Assembly: GCF_000194155.1 (NCBI RefSeq)
Contig: NZ_GL877878.1
Location: 3,503,557 to 3,567,556, forward strand
Direction: 5' to 3'
Length of the DNA stretch: 64,000 nucleotides
DNA from: Saccharopolyspora spinosa NRRL 18395
GTDB lineage: Bacteria > Actinomycetota > Actinomycetes > Mycobacteriales > Pseudonocardiaceae
Part shown: positions 12,569 to 20,992 of the stretch, one piece after another
Layout of the letters: every line of letters starts with the position of its first letter
Position numbering within the stretch: the stretch's first letter is position 1
Notes under the pieces: model-generated
Databases searched by the model: none
What the model saw: the letters and a program-made list of their open reading frames with translations, nothing else
What the model was told of the DNA's origin: nothing
Translations under genes and position numbers: made by a program

Positions 12569-13855
12569 ATGGCCGATCCCACCGGCCGTGAGGCAGTCGC
12601 CGCCGTCTGGCGGATCGAGTCCGCGCGGATCGTCGGTGCACTCGCGCGGTACACCGGCGATTTCGCGCTGGCCGAGGACTTCGCCCAAGAAGCGCTGGCC
12701 GAAGCGCTCGTGACCTGGCCGCGCGACGGCGTACCCCGAAACCCCGCAGGGTGGTTGCTCGCCGTCGGCCGGCGTCGCGCGATCGACGCTTTCCGCCGGC
12801 GCTCCGCCCTCGACGAGAGGTACGCCGCCCTGGCCCACAACCTCGGCGAGGGCGGCGTCGCCTCGGGCAGCGGACTCGCCGATCCGGCCCGGGATCCCGA
12901 GGACGTGCTGTGGGATCCGGACCAGATCGACGACGACGTGCTCGCGCTGGTGTTCATCTCCTGCCACCCCGTGCTGTCGCGGGAGGCGAGGGTGGCACTC
13001 ACCTTGCGGGTGGTCGGCGGTCTGACAAGCGACGAGATCGCCAAGGCGTTCCTCGTTCCGACAGCGACCGTGCAGGCCCGGATCACCCGGGCGAAGAAGA
13101 CCCTCGGGGCGGCCCGGGTGCCGTTCGAGGTGCCACCGGCCGAGGAGCGGGCCGAGCGGCTCGGCTCGGTGCTCAGCGTCGTCTACCTGATCTTCACCGA
13201 AGGCTCCTCGGCCAGCTCCGGCGACCACCTGCTGCGACTCGACCTGGCTGGCGAGGCGCAGCGCCTCGCGCGTGTGCTGGCCCGGCTGGTGCCGAACGAA
13301 CCCGAGGTCCACGGCCTGCTGGCGCTGCTCGAACTGACCGCGGCGCGCTTCCCCGCCCGCACCGGACCGGACGGCGAGCCGGTGCTGCTGGAGCAGCAGG
13401 ACCGCCGCCGCTGGGACAGCGCCGCGATCCGCCGGGGACGAACCGCCCTGGCCCGCGCGGCGCAGGTCGGCCGGGGGCTGGGCGCCTACGGTTTGCAGGC
13501 GGCGATCGCCGAGTGCCATGCCGTCGCTCCGTCCGTCGACGAGACGAACTGGGAACGCATCGTGCTCATCTACGAGGCTCTGGGCAGGCTCGCGCCGTCA
13601 CCGGTGGTCGACCTGAACCGAGCGGTGGCGGTCTTCATGGCTCGGGGACCGGCTGCAGCGCTGCCGATCGTGGACGAGCTGGTGGCCGCTGATGTGCTGT
13701 CGAACTCGCATCTGCTGCCGAGCGTTCGCGGAGAACTGCTCGCCCGCATGGGACGCTCCGACGAGGCGCGCACCGAACTGGAACTCGCAGTGCGGATGTG
13801 CGGCAACGAACGCGAAAGGGCGGTGCTGGAGCGCAAGCTCGCCGACCTCGGCTGA
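12569..13855 (+). CDS. ECF sigma factor, ECF42 type, with C-terminal TPR-like domain
   Basis: Alternative sigma factor of 428 aa. Region 2 covers about residues 10-80 (ALARYTGDFALAEDFAQEAL, then GWLLAVGRRRAIDAFRRR). Region 4 covers about 130-185 (ALTLRVVGGLTSDEIAKAF). A long helical C-terminal half follows with the SVVYLIFTEG and YGLQAAIAECHA motifs of the ECF42 extension. These sigma factors lack a classical anti-sigma factor and are paired with DGPF proteins, as here. The extension is thought to regulate activity. The ATG at 12569 has a GGTCGAAGGGCG leader that includes a weak ribosome site. Its target promoter probably lies upstream of the YciI gene. Confidence 0.9.
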   Translation: MADPTGREAVAAVWRIESARIVGALARYTGDFALAEDFAQEALAEALVTWPRDGVPRNPAGWLLAVGRRRAIDAFRRRSALDERYAALAHNLGEGGVASGSGLADPARDPEDVLWDPDQIDDDVLALVFISCHPVLSREARVALTLRVVGGLTSDEIAKAFLVPTATVQARITRAKKTLGAARVPFEVPPAEERAERLGSVLSVVYLIFTEGSSASSGDHLLRLDLAGEAQRLARVLARLVPNEPEVHGLLALLELTAARFPARTGPDGEPVLLEQQDRRRWDSAAIRRGRTALARAAQVGRGLGAYGLQAAIAECHAVAPSVDETNWERIVLIYEALGRLAPSPVVDLNRAVAVFMARGPAAALPIVDELVAADVLSNSHLLPSVRGELLARMGRSDEARTELELAVRMCGNERERAVLERKLADLG

Positions 13856-13962
13856 CCGGGCCGGAGACGGCGATCGGCGCCAATCCACCACTGCCCGTCG
13901 CCCGCTGTTCATCCGTCGCTCTCCAGCGCCCGATAGCGTGGCGGCACCCAGGGAGGTCAGGC

Positions 13963-14859
13963 GTGGAACTGCGGCATCTCGTCTCATTTCTAGCTATCGC
14001 CGAAGAACTGCACTTCGGCCGGGCCGCGGCGCGGCTGCACCTGGCGCAGCCGTCGCTGAGCCAGCACCTGCAGCGGCTCGAACGCTCGGTCGGGGTGGCG
14101 CTGGTAGCTCGGAACTCGCACGAGGTCCGGCTCACCCCCGCCGGGGAAACCTTCCGCGAACTCGCGCAGGACATCGTCGCCAGGGCGGAGCGGGCGGGGC
14201 AGGCCGCGCGTGCGGCCGCTGCCGGTCGGGCCGGCACTGTCCGGGTCGGGTACAACTTCCCCGCCGGGCAACGGATCCTGCCCGCCACGCTGACCGCGTT
14301 GCACAGCCGCCACCCGGCGATCGACGTGACCATGTTCGAGATGCGGACCGGCCCGCAGCTGGCGGCACTCGCCGACGGGCGGCTGGACGTCGCGATGGTG
14401 TACGGCAAGCCGGCGGCGACCAACCTCACCAGCCGCCTGCTGCTGCGCGTACCGCTGGTCGCCGTGGTCGGCCGGGAACACCGCTGGGCCGGTCTCGACC
14501 GGGTGCCCTTCGGCGAGCTCGCCGGGGAACCCTGCGTGCTGTTCAACCGGGAGCAGTCGTCGGCCATGTACGACACGATCTTCTCCGCCGCCCGGACCAG
14601 CGGAATCCAGCTCACCGTCGCCGAAGAGGTCGACGACCCGGGTGCGACGGCCATCCTCGCCGCGGTCAAGCCGGTTGTCGGCTTCGCCTCGGCGCTGCGG
14701 GGCCGGCTCACCGACGTCCGCTCCCCCGGCGCGCGCACCACCACCGTCCCGCTGGTCGACCCCGTACCCATCCTCGATCTCCACGCCGTCTGGCCCACCG
14801 AGCACGGCCCGCTCGTGAACGCGTTCCTGGAATGCCTTCCCCCCGGTGCGGTGGAGTGA
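13963..14859 (+). CDS. LysR-family transcriptional regulator
   Basis: 298-aa LysR protein. The N-terminal HTH is ELRHLVSFLAIAEELHFGRA through QPSLSQHLQRLERSVG, and a periplasmic-binding-like effector domain runs from about residue 90 to 290. The GTG at 13963 is preceded by GGGAGG at 13951-13956 and gives the canonical LysR start; longer in-frame options would add 55 odd residues. It is convergent with the Ugp-type transport operon, separated by 76 bases, so it may or may not control it. No divergent target gene is adjacent. Effector unknown. Confidence 0.9.
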   Translation: MELRHLVSFLAIAEELHFGRAAARLHLAQPSLSQHLQRLERSVGVALVARNSHEVRLTPAGETFRELAQDIVARAERAGQAARAAAAGRAGTVRVGYNFPAGQRILPATLTALHSRHPAIDVTMFEMRTGPQLAALADGRLDVAMVYGKPAATNLTSRLLLRVPLVAVVGREHRWAGLDRVPFGELAGEPCVLFNREQSSAMYDTIFSAARTSGIQLTVAEEVDDPGATAILAAVKPVVGFASALRGRLTDVRSPGARTTTVPLVDPVPILDLHAVWPTEHGPLVNAFLECLPPGAVE

Positions 14860-14935
14860 GGATTCATCTGCAGGCGACGTGCTCCGCAACTGGCGACCCG
14901 ATGGCAGAACCCGCTGCCGCGTCGTGTTCGCAGCG

Positions 14936-15784
14936 TCATTTCAGGCCGGATCGCACGAACGCGTTCACGATGTGTCGTTGCAGCACCAGGTAGAGCGCGA
15001 ACACCGGAAGGCAGGTCAGTCCCGCAGTGGCCATCAGCGGTCCCCACTCGTTGCCCTCCGTGCCGAGGAAGCTGCGCAGGCCGAGCTGCACCACCGCGTT
15101 GCTGCGCTGCAGCACCATAGCCGGCCAGAAGTACTCGTTCCACGCCGTGATGACCAGCAGGATGCCCAGCGCCGCAAGCACCGGGCGCAGCGAAGGCACC
15201 ACGACCGTCCACAATGAACTCCAAGATGACCGGCCGTCCATCCGCGCCGCGTCGAGCAGCTCCTTCGGGAAGTTCTTGAGGTGCTCCCGCAGCAGCAGCA
15301 CGCCCAATGCCGAGCACAGCGTCGGGATGATCACCCCGGCCAGCGTCTCCAACAGGCCCAACCGGGCCAGCAGCACGTAGTTGGGCAGCATGGTCGCTTG
15401 GAACGGCACCAGCCAGGTGCCCACGAACATCAGGTGCAGCAGCCGCTGGAACGGGAACGACCAGGCCGCGAAGGCATAAGCGGCGAGCAGCGCGATCAGC
15501 AGCTGCCCCAGCGCGCTGAGCACGGCCACGATCGCGGTGTTCAGCAGCATCCCGGCGAGGTCGATCTTGCCGAGCGCGTCGGCGTAATTGCCGGTGGACA
15601 GCGGCCACGGCAGCACCGACAGCTGGTAGACATCGCCGGGAGCGCGCAACGACGTGGCGTAGAGCCAGTAGATCGGGAACACGCAGAACAAGCCGAGCAA
15701 CCCGAGGGCGGAGTGGCCCAGGGCCCGCTGCGCCGGGCTGCGTGCGCCGACCGGCTCGTCGTTCGGGCTGCGTTCAGTCGTCAT
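14936..15784 (-). CDS. ABC sugar/glycerol-phosphate permease, MalG/UgpE type
   Basis: 282-aa inner-membrane permease with six predicted helices. The EAA loop that contacts the ATPase is ELLDAARMDGRSSWSSLW (about residue 180). It is the last gene of a minus-strand operon and its start overlaps the end of the other permease gene by 11 bases, showing translational coupling. It would form the channel together with the preceding permease, with energy from the ATPase encoded at the head of the operon. Confidence 0.9.
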   Translation of the reverse strand: MTTERSPNDEPVGARSPAQRALGHSALGLLGLFCVFPIYWLYATSLRAPGDVYQLSVLPWPLSTGNYADALGKIDLAGMLLNTAIVAVLSALGQLLIALLAAYAFAAWSFPFQRLLHLMFVGTWLVPFQATMLPNYVLLARLGLLETLAGVIIPTLCSALGVLLLREHLKNFPKELLDAARMDGRSSWSSLWTVVVPSLRPVLAALGILLVITAWNEYFWPAMVLQRSNAVVQLGLRSFLGTEGNEWGPLMATAGLTCLPVFALYLVLQRHIVNAFVRSGLK

Positions 15785-16727
15785 GATGGCTCAACCGATC
15801 CGCCAGGCTCGCCAGCAATGCGGCGAGCACGATGAATCCCAGGAAGAAGATGATCCCGGCCGCTGCGGCCAACCCCGCGTCGTGGCTGCGGAACCCGTAC
15901 TCCCACAGCAGGTAGTAGACGTTGGTGGTGGCGCCGACCGGGCCTCCTTGGGTGAGGGTGTCGATCAGCGGGAAGGTCCACTGCGCGGACAGCAACACCG
16001 TCATCAGCACCAGGAAGGCCAGCGTCGGCGAGAGCAGCGGCAGTGTGACCCACCGCGTGACCTGCCCGCGCGAGGCTCCGTCGACCTGCGCCGCTGCCGC
16101 GTAGTCCGGGTTGATCCCGGTCAGCCCGGCGGAGACGACCAGCGCGGCAAACCCGACCAAATGCCACCCAGTGATCACGATGATGACCAACTGCGCGGTC
16201 CCGGTGGTGTTGATCCAGTTCAGCTCGGTTCCGAGCAGCCGGTTGACCACACCGGCGGTCGGATCGAGCAACCACTGCCAGACCGCGGCCCCGGCGACCG
16301 GCGCGACGAGCATCGGCGCGAACACCAGGCCGCGGTAGACAGCCGCGGCGCGGCCGCGCACATGACGGGTCAGCAACCCCACGACGGTCGGGATCAGCAC
16401 GGTGAACGGCAGCATCCCGGCGATCACCGCGAAGGTGCGCAGCACCGATTCGCCCAACTCCGGCGTGGTGAGCAGGCGAACGTAGTTCGCGAACCCGACT
16501 TCCCGCATGGGCGAGGTCGGCACGAGGTTCCAGGATTGCGCCGACAGGTACGCCGTCTGCGCGAGCGGCTGGTAGGTCCACAACACGAGCAGCGCGACGG
16601 CAGGCGCCAAGTAGAGGTACGGCGGTGCGATCCGCCGCACCCGGCTCCACGCCGACCGGCGTGGGGCGGGCGCAGCCTCCGCGCCCGCCGCACTCGGCGA
16701 GGAGACCTCCACGAAAGTGCCGGTCAC
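15774..16727 (-). CDS. ABC sugar/glycerol-phosphate permease, MalF/UgpA type
   Basis: 317-aa permease with a cytosolic arginine-rich N-terminus, then six predicted helices starting at PPYLYLAPAVALLVLWTYQP. The EAA loop is DYAAAAQVDGASRGQVTRW near residue 225. The start ATG overlaps the stop of the phosphodiesterase gene (4-base overlap), and its own end overlaps the next permease by 11 bases. Similarity to UgpA is by family architecture; the exact substrate cannot be read from the permease itself. Confidence 0.9.
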   Translation of the reverse strand: MTGTFVEVSSPSAAGAEAAPAPRRSAWSRVRRIAPPYLYLAPAVALLVLWTYQPLAQTAYLSAQSWNLVPTSPMREVGFANYVRLLTTPELGESVLRTFAVIAGMLPFTVLIPTVVGLLTRHVRGRAAAVYRGLVFAPMLVAPVAGAAVWQWLLDPTAGVVNRLLGTELNWINTTGTAQLVIIVITGWHLVGFAALVVSAGLTGINPDYAAAAQVDGASRGQVTRWVTLPLLSPTLAFLVLMTVLLSAQWTFPLIDTLTQGGPVGATTNVYYLLWEYGFRSHDAGLAAAAGIIFFLGFIVLAALLASLADRLSHHDD

Positions 16728-17572
16728 CAGGCCCCCACCACTTCGTGCACCATCCGCAGGCGCTCGGCCGCGTCCACGTCGTAGACCTGGTCAGCCGTGG
16801 ACAGCGGGACCGCGGTGGCCACGATCTGGTCGCCGAACACGTCGATGCGGCTGAACCCGGCGTCCGCTCCGGCGCGCAGCCGGCCCCTGGGCGGGACCGC
16901 GGCCACGCCGTAGGCGAGTGCTGGGCCCACCCAAACCGGGATTCCGGCCAGCGCACCGCACCCGGTGTGGTGCGCGTGCCCGCTCACGATCAGCCTCACA
17001 TCGGTGCCCCTGAGCACCTCGGCCAGCCGGTCCGCGCCGCGCAACCGGAGCAGGTGCACCGTCGGCACCGGCGAGGGCAGTGGCGGGTGGTGGCTGACCA
17101 GGACGGTGCCCGAGGGGGCCGAGGTGGCCAGCACGCCAGCCAGCCAGTCCAGTTGCGCGTCCGACAGGTGACCATCGTGGTGGCCGGGCTCACTGCTGTC
17201 CACCGCCACCACCCGAAGACCGTCCACCGTGGACACCGAGTCGCAGTCGCCCGTCGCGGGATGCTGGTCGAGCAGCTCGGCGCGGAACGCCGCGCGCTCG
17301 TCGTGGTTTCCCATCGCATAGACGATTTCGGCGCCGAGCCGGCGTGCGGCAGGCGCGACGATGCTGCGCAGCCTGCGGTACGCCGCCGGGTCTCCGTCGT
17401 CGGCGAGGTCACCCGTGAGCAGCAGCGCCGCCACGTCGGCCTCGGAGTTCTCGACCATCTCGACGGCCGTGGTCAGGTTCGCCGTTGTGTCGACGACACC
17501 GTGCATCAAGCCGTCCGCCGGCCGCAGGTGGGTGTCGCTGAGCTGCACGAGCGTGAGGTCTGGTCGGGTCAT
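16724..17572 (-). CDS. Metallophosphoesterase, GpdQ/CpdA class III phosphodiesterase
   Basis: 282-aa dinuclear-metal phosphodiesterase. Visible metal ligands are DTH in LVQLSDTHL (residues ~6-14), GD in LLLTGDLADDG, GNHD in YAMGNHDERAAF, HH in VLVSHHPPLP and GHAHH in IVSGHAHH. The pattern matches GpdQ and CpdA, which hydrolyse glycerophosphodiesters or cyclic nucleotides. It sits inside a Ugp-like transport operon, overlapping the solute-binding gene by 4 bases (ATGA), so a role in cleaving imported glycerophosphodiesters is the simplest reading. It has no signal peptide, so it should be cytosolic. Activity on cAMP cannot be excluded. Confidence 0.85.
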   Translation of the reverse strand: MTRPDLTLVQLSDTHLRPADGLMHGVVDTTANLTTAVEMVENSEADVAALLLTGDLADDGDPAAYRRLRSIVAPAARRLGAEIVYAMGNHDERAAFRAELLDQHPATGDCDSVSTVDGLRVVAVDSSEPGHHDGHLSDAQLDWLAGVLATSAPSGTVLVSHHPPLPSPVPTVHLLRLRGADRLAEVLRGTDVRLIVSGHAHHTGCGALAGIPVWVGPALAYGVAAVPPRGRLRAGADAGFSRIDVFGDQIVATAVPLSTADQVYDVDAAERLRMVHEVVGAW

Positions 17573-18939
17573 CTGCCACCACCCGGCAGCAGCTTGGACA
17601 CCTCGGCCTGCTTGGCCCGCAGCGCGGTCGCGGCGTCCGCGCCTTGGAACACCGAGCTCTCGACTGCCTCCATCATGCCGTCGCGAATCTGCAGGTAGTT
17701 GGGGCCGGGCATGGACACCCACGGTTCCATGTTGGCCAGCTGCGTCAGGTTCGGCTTCAGGTAGGGGTTCTTGTCGGCCCACGACTTGAGCCCGTTCGGA
17801 TCGTCGACAAGTCCGGTGCGCAGCGGCAGGTAACCGATCTTGCTCGCGATCTTGGTGTAGGCCTGCTCGCTGGTCAGGAACTTCATCAGTTCCCAGCTGG
17901 CCCGCTGCTTCTCGGGCGAGTGCGAGAACACGAACAGCGCCGCGCCCGAGTTGGTCGGCACCGTCGGCTTGCCCTGGAACCCCGGCATCGGGGCCGCTCC
18001 CAGCCGCCACTTCCCAGCGGCGCCCTTGAGGAAGTTGCCCTGCGTGGCGCTGGATTCGAGGATCATGCCCAGCTCCCCGCGGGCGAAGGCATCCACCGCC
18101 TGCATCTGGGTGCGGTTGGGCATCGCGCCGGAGCGCACCATGTTCTGCATGCTCTGCACGGCCTCGACCGCGGGCGCCTCAGCGAAGGAGAGGGAACTAC
18201 GGTCCTGGGCGATCACCCGGCCGCCGTTGGAACGCACCAGTGCCTGGAAGCACCAGTCCTTGGACGCCTTGGTCATGCAGTCGACGTAGGCACCGTCCTT
18301 GCCGGTGTGCTCCTTGACTGCCAGCGCCGCCTGCTGCACCTCGTCCCAGGTCGCCGGCGGTCTTGCCGGGTCCAGCCCGGCGGCGGCGAAGAGGTCCTGG
18401 TTGACGTAGAGCGTCGGGGTGGAGAAAACGAACGGAACGCCGTAGGTCTTGCCGTTCCAGTCGCCGAGTGCCCGCGCGGTCGGGGCGTACGGGTGTCGCG
18501 ATCCGTCGAAGTTCCGCTGCACCTCGTCCTTGCCGACCAGATCGTCCAGCGGCGCGGCACCGAGCTGGTTGACGGCGAAGTCCAGGTCGCTGAAGCCGAG
18601 CTGCGCCACGTCCGGCGGCTTACCCGCGGTCAGCTGGCTCTGCAGGCTGGGAATCGTGTCCGTGGCCGGGTTCGAGCTGTTGCCCTGGGGCTTCTGCGCG
18701 GTCACCGTGATGTTCGGATGGGTCTTCTGGAACTCGTCGATCAGCTCGTTGAAGGTGTCGGTCCAGGCGCCGGCCTGGCCGAAGTTGTAGCTCTCGAAGA
18801 CGATCGAGACCTTCTGGTCGGGGGCCAGCTCCGGAGCCCGGCCCACCGCCGTCGGGGTGTCGGTGGTGCCGAGCCCGCAGCCGGCGGCGGCCAGCAAGAG
18901 AGCCGTCGCCGCGCCCGCTGCGGCGAGGGACTTTTTCAT
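17569..18939 (-). CDS. Extracellular solute-binding lipoprotein, UgpB-like
   Basis: 456-aa family 1 binding protein. The signal peptide begins MKKSLAAAG and ends at the lipobox LLAAAGC, so the protein is anchored at the outer face of the membrane. The body (KVSIVFESYNFGQ, then WDEVQQAALAVKEHTG, then FLTSEQAYTKIASKIGYLP) is typical of carbohydrate and glycerol-3-phosphate binders. The ATG at 18939 is preferred over an ATG 30 bases upstream because AAGGAG lies 8 bases before it and the signal sequence starts there. It captures the substrate for the two permeases encoded downstream. Confidence 0.92.
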   Translation of the reverse strand: MKKSLAAAGAATALLLAAAGCGLGTTDTPTAVGRAPELAPDQKVSIVFESYNFGQAGAWTDTFNELIDEFQKTHPNITVTAQKPQGNSSNPATDTIPSLQSQLTAGKPPDVAQLGFSDLDFAVNQLGAAPLDDLVGKDEVQRNFDGSRHPYAPTARALGDWNGKTYGVPFVFSTPTLYVNQDLFAAAGLDPARPPATWDEVQQAALAVKEHTGKDGAYVDCMTKASKDWCFQALVRSNGGRVIAQDRSSLSFAEAPAVEAVQSMQNMVRSGAMPNRTQMQAVDAFARGELGMILESSATQGNFLKGAAGKWRLGAAPMPGFQGKPTVPTNSGAALFVFSHSPEKQRASWELMKFLTSEQAYTKIASKIGYLPLRTGLVDDPNGLKSWADKNPYLKPNLTQLANMEPWVSMPGPNYLQIRDGMMEAVESSVFQGADAATALRAKQAEVSKLLPGGGR

Positions 18940-18965
18940 CGGATTCTCCTTGTTCTGATGGGAAA

Positions 18966-20066
18966 TCAAACGCCTGCGGCGACCGGGGCAGGCCGCCAGG
19001 CCAGCCTGCGGCCGCTGCCGGGGTCGAAGAGATGCAGGTGTTCGGGGCGGGTGGTCAGGTTCACCCGGTCGCCAGGCCGCAGGCCCAGCGGACGGGGTCC
19101 GCGCACGCAGATCGAGCGGGCAGCGGCCTCGCAGAGGGCGACTTCCTCGCTGCCTAGGTTCTCCACCGCGGTGACCGCTGCGCGGATGCCGGGTTCCGCC
19201 AACCCGGCCGGGCGGAGGTGCTCTGGCCGCACACCGAGCACCACCTCGCGCTCGGGCATCTCGCCATCGATGCCCAATCCGAGCTCGACGTCGGTGGCCC
19301 GAGCCGTGAGCGCGCCGCCTTCGGCACGCACGTTGACGTCCAGCAGGTTCATGGCAGGCGAGCCCAGGAACCGGGCGACGAACACCGAGGCCGGTTCGTC
19401 GTAGACCTCCGCCGGGGTGCCGACCTGTTCCAGCTTTCCCCCGTCGAGCAAGGCGATCCGGGTTGCCATAGTCATCGCCTCGACCTGGTCGTGGGTAACG
19501 TAGACCATCGTCGCGCCCAATCGCCGGTGCAGTGCGGAGATCTCCGCACGGGTGCTGGCCCGCAGCTTGGCATCCAAATTGGACAGTGGCTCGTCCATCA
19601 GGAACGCGCCTGGGTCGCGGACCAACGCCCGGCCCAACGCCACCCGTTGCCGCTGACCACCGGAGAGTTCGCGCGGCTTGCGGTCGAGCAGCTCAACCAG
19701 GTCGAGGGTGGCGGCCACCTCGGCGACCTTCGCGCGGATGTCGGCCCGGGACCAGCGCCGGGCCCGCAGCGGGAAGCCGATGTTGCGGGCCACGGACAGG
19801 TGCGGGTAGAGGGCGTAGCTCTGGAAGACCATAGCGAGGTCGCGCTGCTGCGGCGGGACGTCGGTGATGTCGGCGCCCGCGAGCCGCAGCCGTCCCCCGG
19901 TCGGCGGCAGCAGGCCGGCGATCATCCGCAACAGGGTGGACTTGCCGCAGCCGCTAGGGCCCAGCAGCACCACGAACTCCCCGTCGGCAACATCCAGCCA
20001 GACGTCGTTCACGGCGGTGACCGACCCGAATCGGCGGCTCAGACCCTGCAGTTCAATACGGCTCAC
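18966..20066 (-). CDS. ABC transporter ATPase, UgpC/MalK/MsmX type
   Basis: 366-aa ATPase. Walker A is GPSGCGKST (residues 36-44), the Q-loop is in VFQSYALYPH, the signature is LSGGQRQRVALGRAL, Walker B is FLMDEP and the H-loop is VTHDQVEAMTM. A C-terminal TOBE-type domain of about 120 residues follows, as in MalK/UgpC proteins that recognise the EAA loops of MalF/G-type permeases. It is the first gene of the five-gene operon, 26 bases before the binding-protein gene. The promoter should lie in the 232-base gap upstream (20067-20298). Confidence 0.93.
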   Translation of the reverse strand: MSRIELQGLSRRFGSVTAVNDVWLDVADGEFVVLLGPSGCGKSTLLRMIAGLLPPTGGRLRLAGADITDVPPQQRDLAMVFQSYALYPHLSVARNIGFPLRARRWSRADIRAKVAEVAATLDLVELLDRKPRELSGGQRQRVALGRALVRDPGAFLMDEPLSNLDAKLRASTRAEISALHRRLGATMVYVTHDQVEAMTMATRIALLDGGKLEQVGTPAEVYDEPASVFVARFLGSPAMNLLDVNVRAEGGALTARATDVELGLGIDGEMPEREVVLGVRPEHLRPAGLAEPGIRAAVTAVENLGSEEVALCEAAARSICVRGPRPLGLRPGDRVNLTTRPEHLHLFDPGSGRRLAWRPAPVAAGV

Positions 20067-20298
20067 TGCGCACCTTTCGCCTCTCTCGACGGGCTCCCGC
20101 CGAACGCGGCTCAGTGCAACAGCGATTCGTATACGGCCGGTGAACGACCGCTGCCACCCGCCGGACCTGGCGAGCCCCGAAAATGCCTGTGAACAGGCAA
20201 AACACCGCCATCTGCGGAACTCGCCCGCCGGACGGCGATCGGAGAACGCAATCGACCGAGACGATCCGCCGCTGGCCAGTGCGAGGTGAAGTTGGGCC

Positions 20299-20890
20299 TT
20301 AGGCGTCCGGCGGGGCCATCAGGTGTCGTGCGGCGGTCGGCGTACCGTCGGTGCTGATCGCGGCGGCGAGAGAGGGCGCGGCCGTCGCGGGTTCCAGGAC
20401 GCTGCTGAGCGAGTTGGCCAGCGAGTCGATGGTGGGCATGCGCTGCCGGTGTGGGCGACCCCGATGCCGAGCTGGTCGACGCGGCCTGCCCAGTAGTTCT
20501 GGTCGCACTGCTGGGGAAGCACGGTCTGGGGTGATCCGGCTCGCGCGACCGTTGTGGTGGTGCCCGCGCCGCCGTGGCGCTGGGCTGCGGCGATCCGGCC
20601 GGACAACGCGTGGTGGTTGGTTCTCTCCGATCAAGATGCAGTCGGCCCCATCGTCTGCCAGTACCAGGTCGGCCCACTGGCGGGAGATGATCGCGCGGTG
20701 ACCGAGAGCGCGGGCCGCTTCCACCACTACTTGGCTGATGTTCTCCCCGGATTCGCCCATGCCGCGCAAGCGGGCGGAACTACCCAGCCGAAGTAGATGG
20801 ATGGCTCGCCGGCGTCGAGGAAGGATTCCGGTCCGGCCGGGAGCGGGCGTTCATCCGGCAGGATCCACGCGCCGGTCTGGAATGCATTCG
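20299..20890 (-). pseudogene. GT1 glycosyltransferase remnant (macrolide/glycopeptide type)
   Basis: The C-terminal half of an antibiotic-type GT-B glycosyltransferase can be followed across frames on the minus strand: AWILPDERPLPAGPESFLD (about 20870-20800), MRGMGESGENISQVVVEAA (from 20769), HHGGAGTT-like RHGGAGTTTTVARAG with LPQQCDQNYWAGRVDQLG in a second frame (20606-20440), then MPTIDSLANSLSSVLEPAT back in the first frame to a stop at 20299. The HGGAGTT motif is the nucleotide-sugar binding site of this family. At least two frameshifts and the loss of the N-terminal half make it non-functional. Confidence 0.75.
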
Positions 20891-20992
20891 GGCAGCACTC
20901 CGACCTACGTCGCGATCATCGTCCTTTTAGGATTTGGTGGCAGCTTTTGGACAATGACGGGGTACTACGTCTCATGCTGCTGCGGGGCCCGG

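Noticed and set aside
11909..13519. A 536-aa open frame antisense to the YciI and sigma genes
   Set aside because: Shadow frame caused by third-position GC; the plus-strand genes are well supported.
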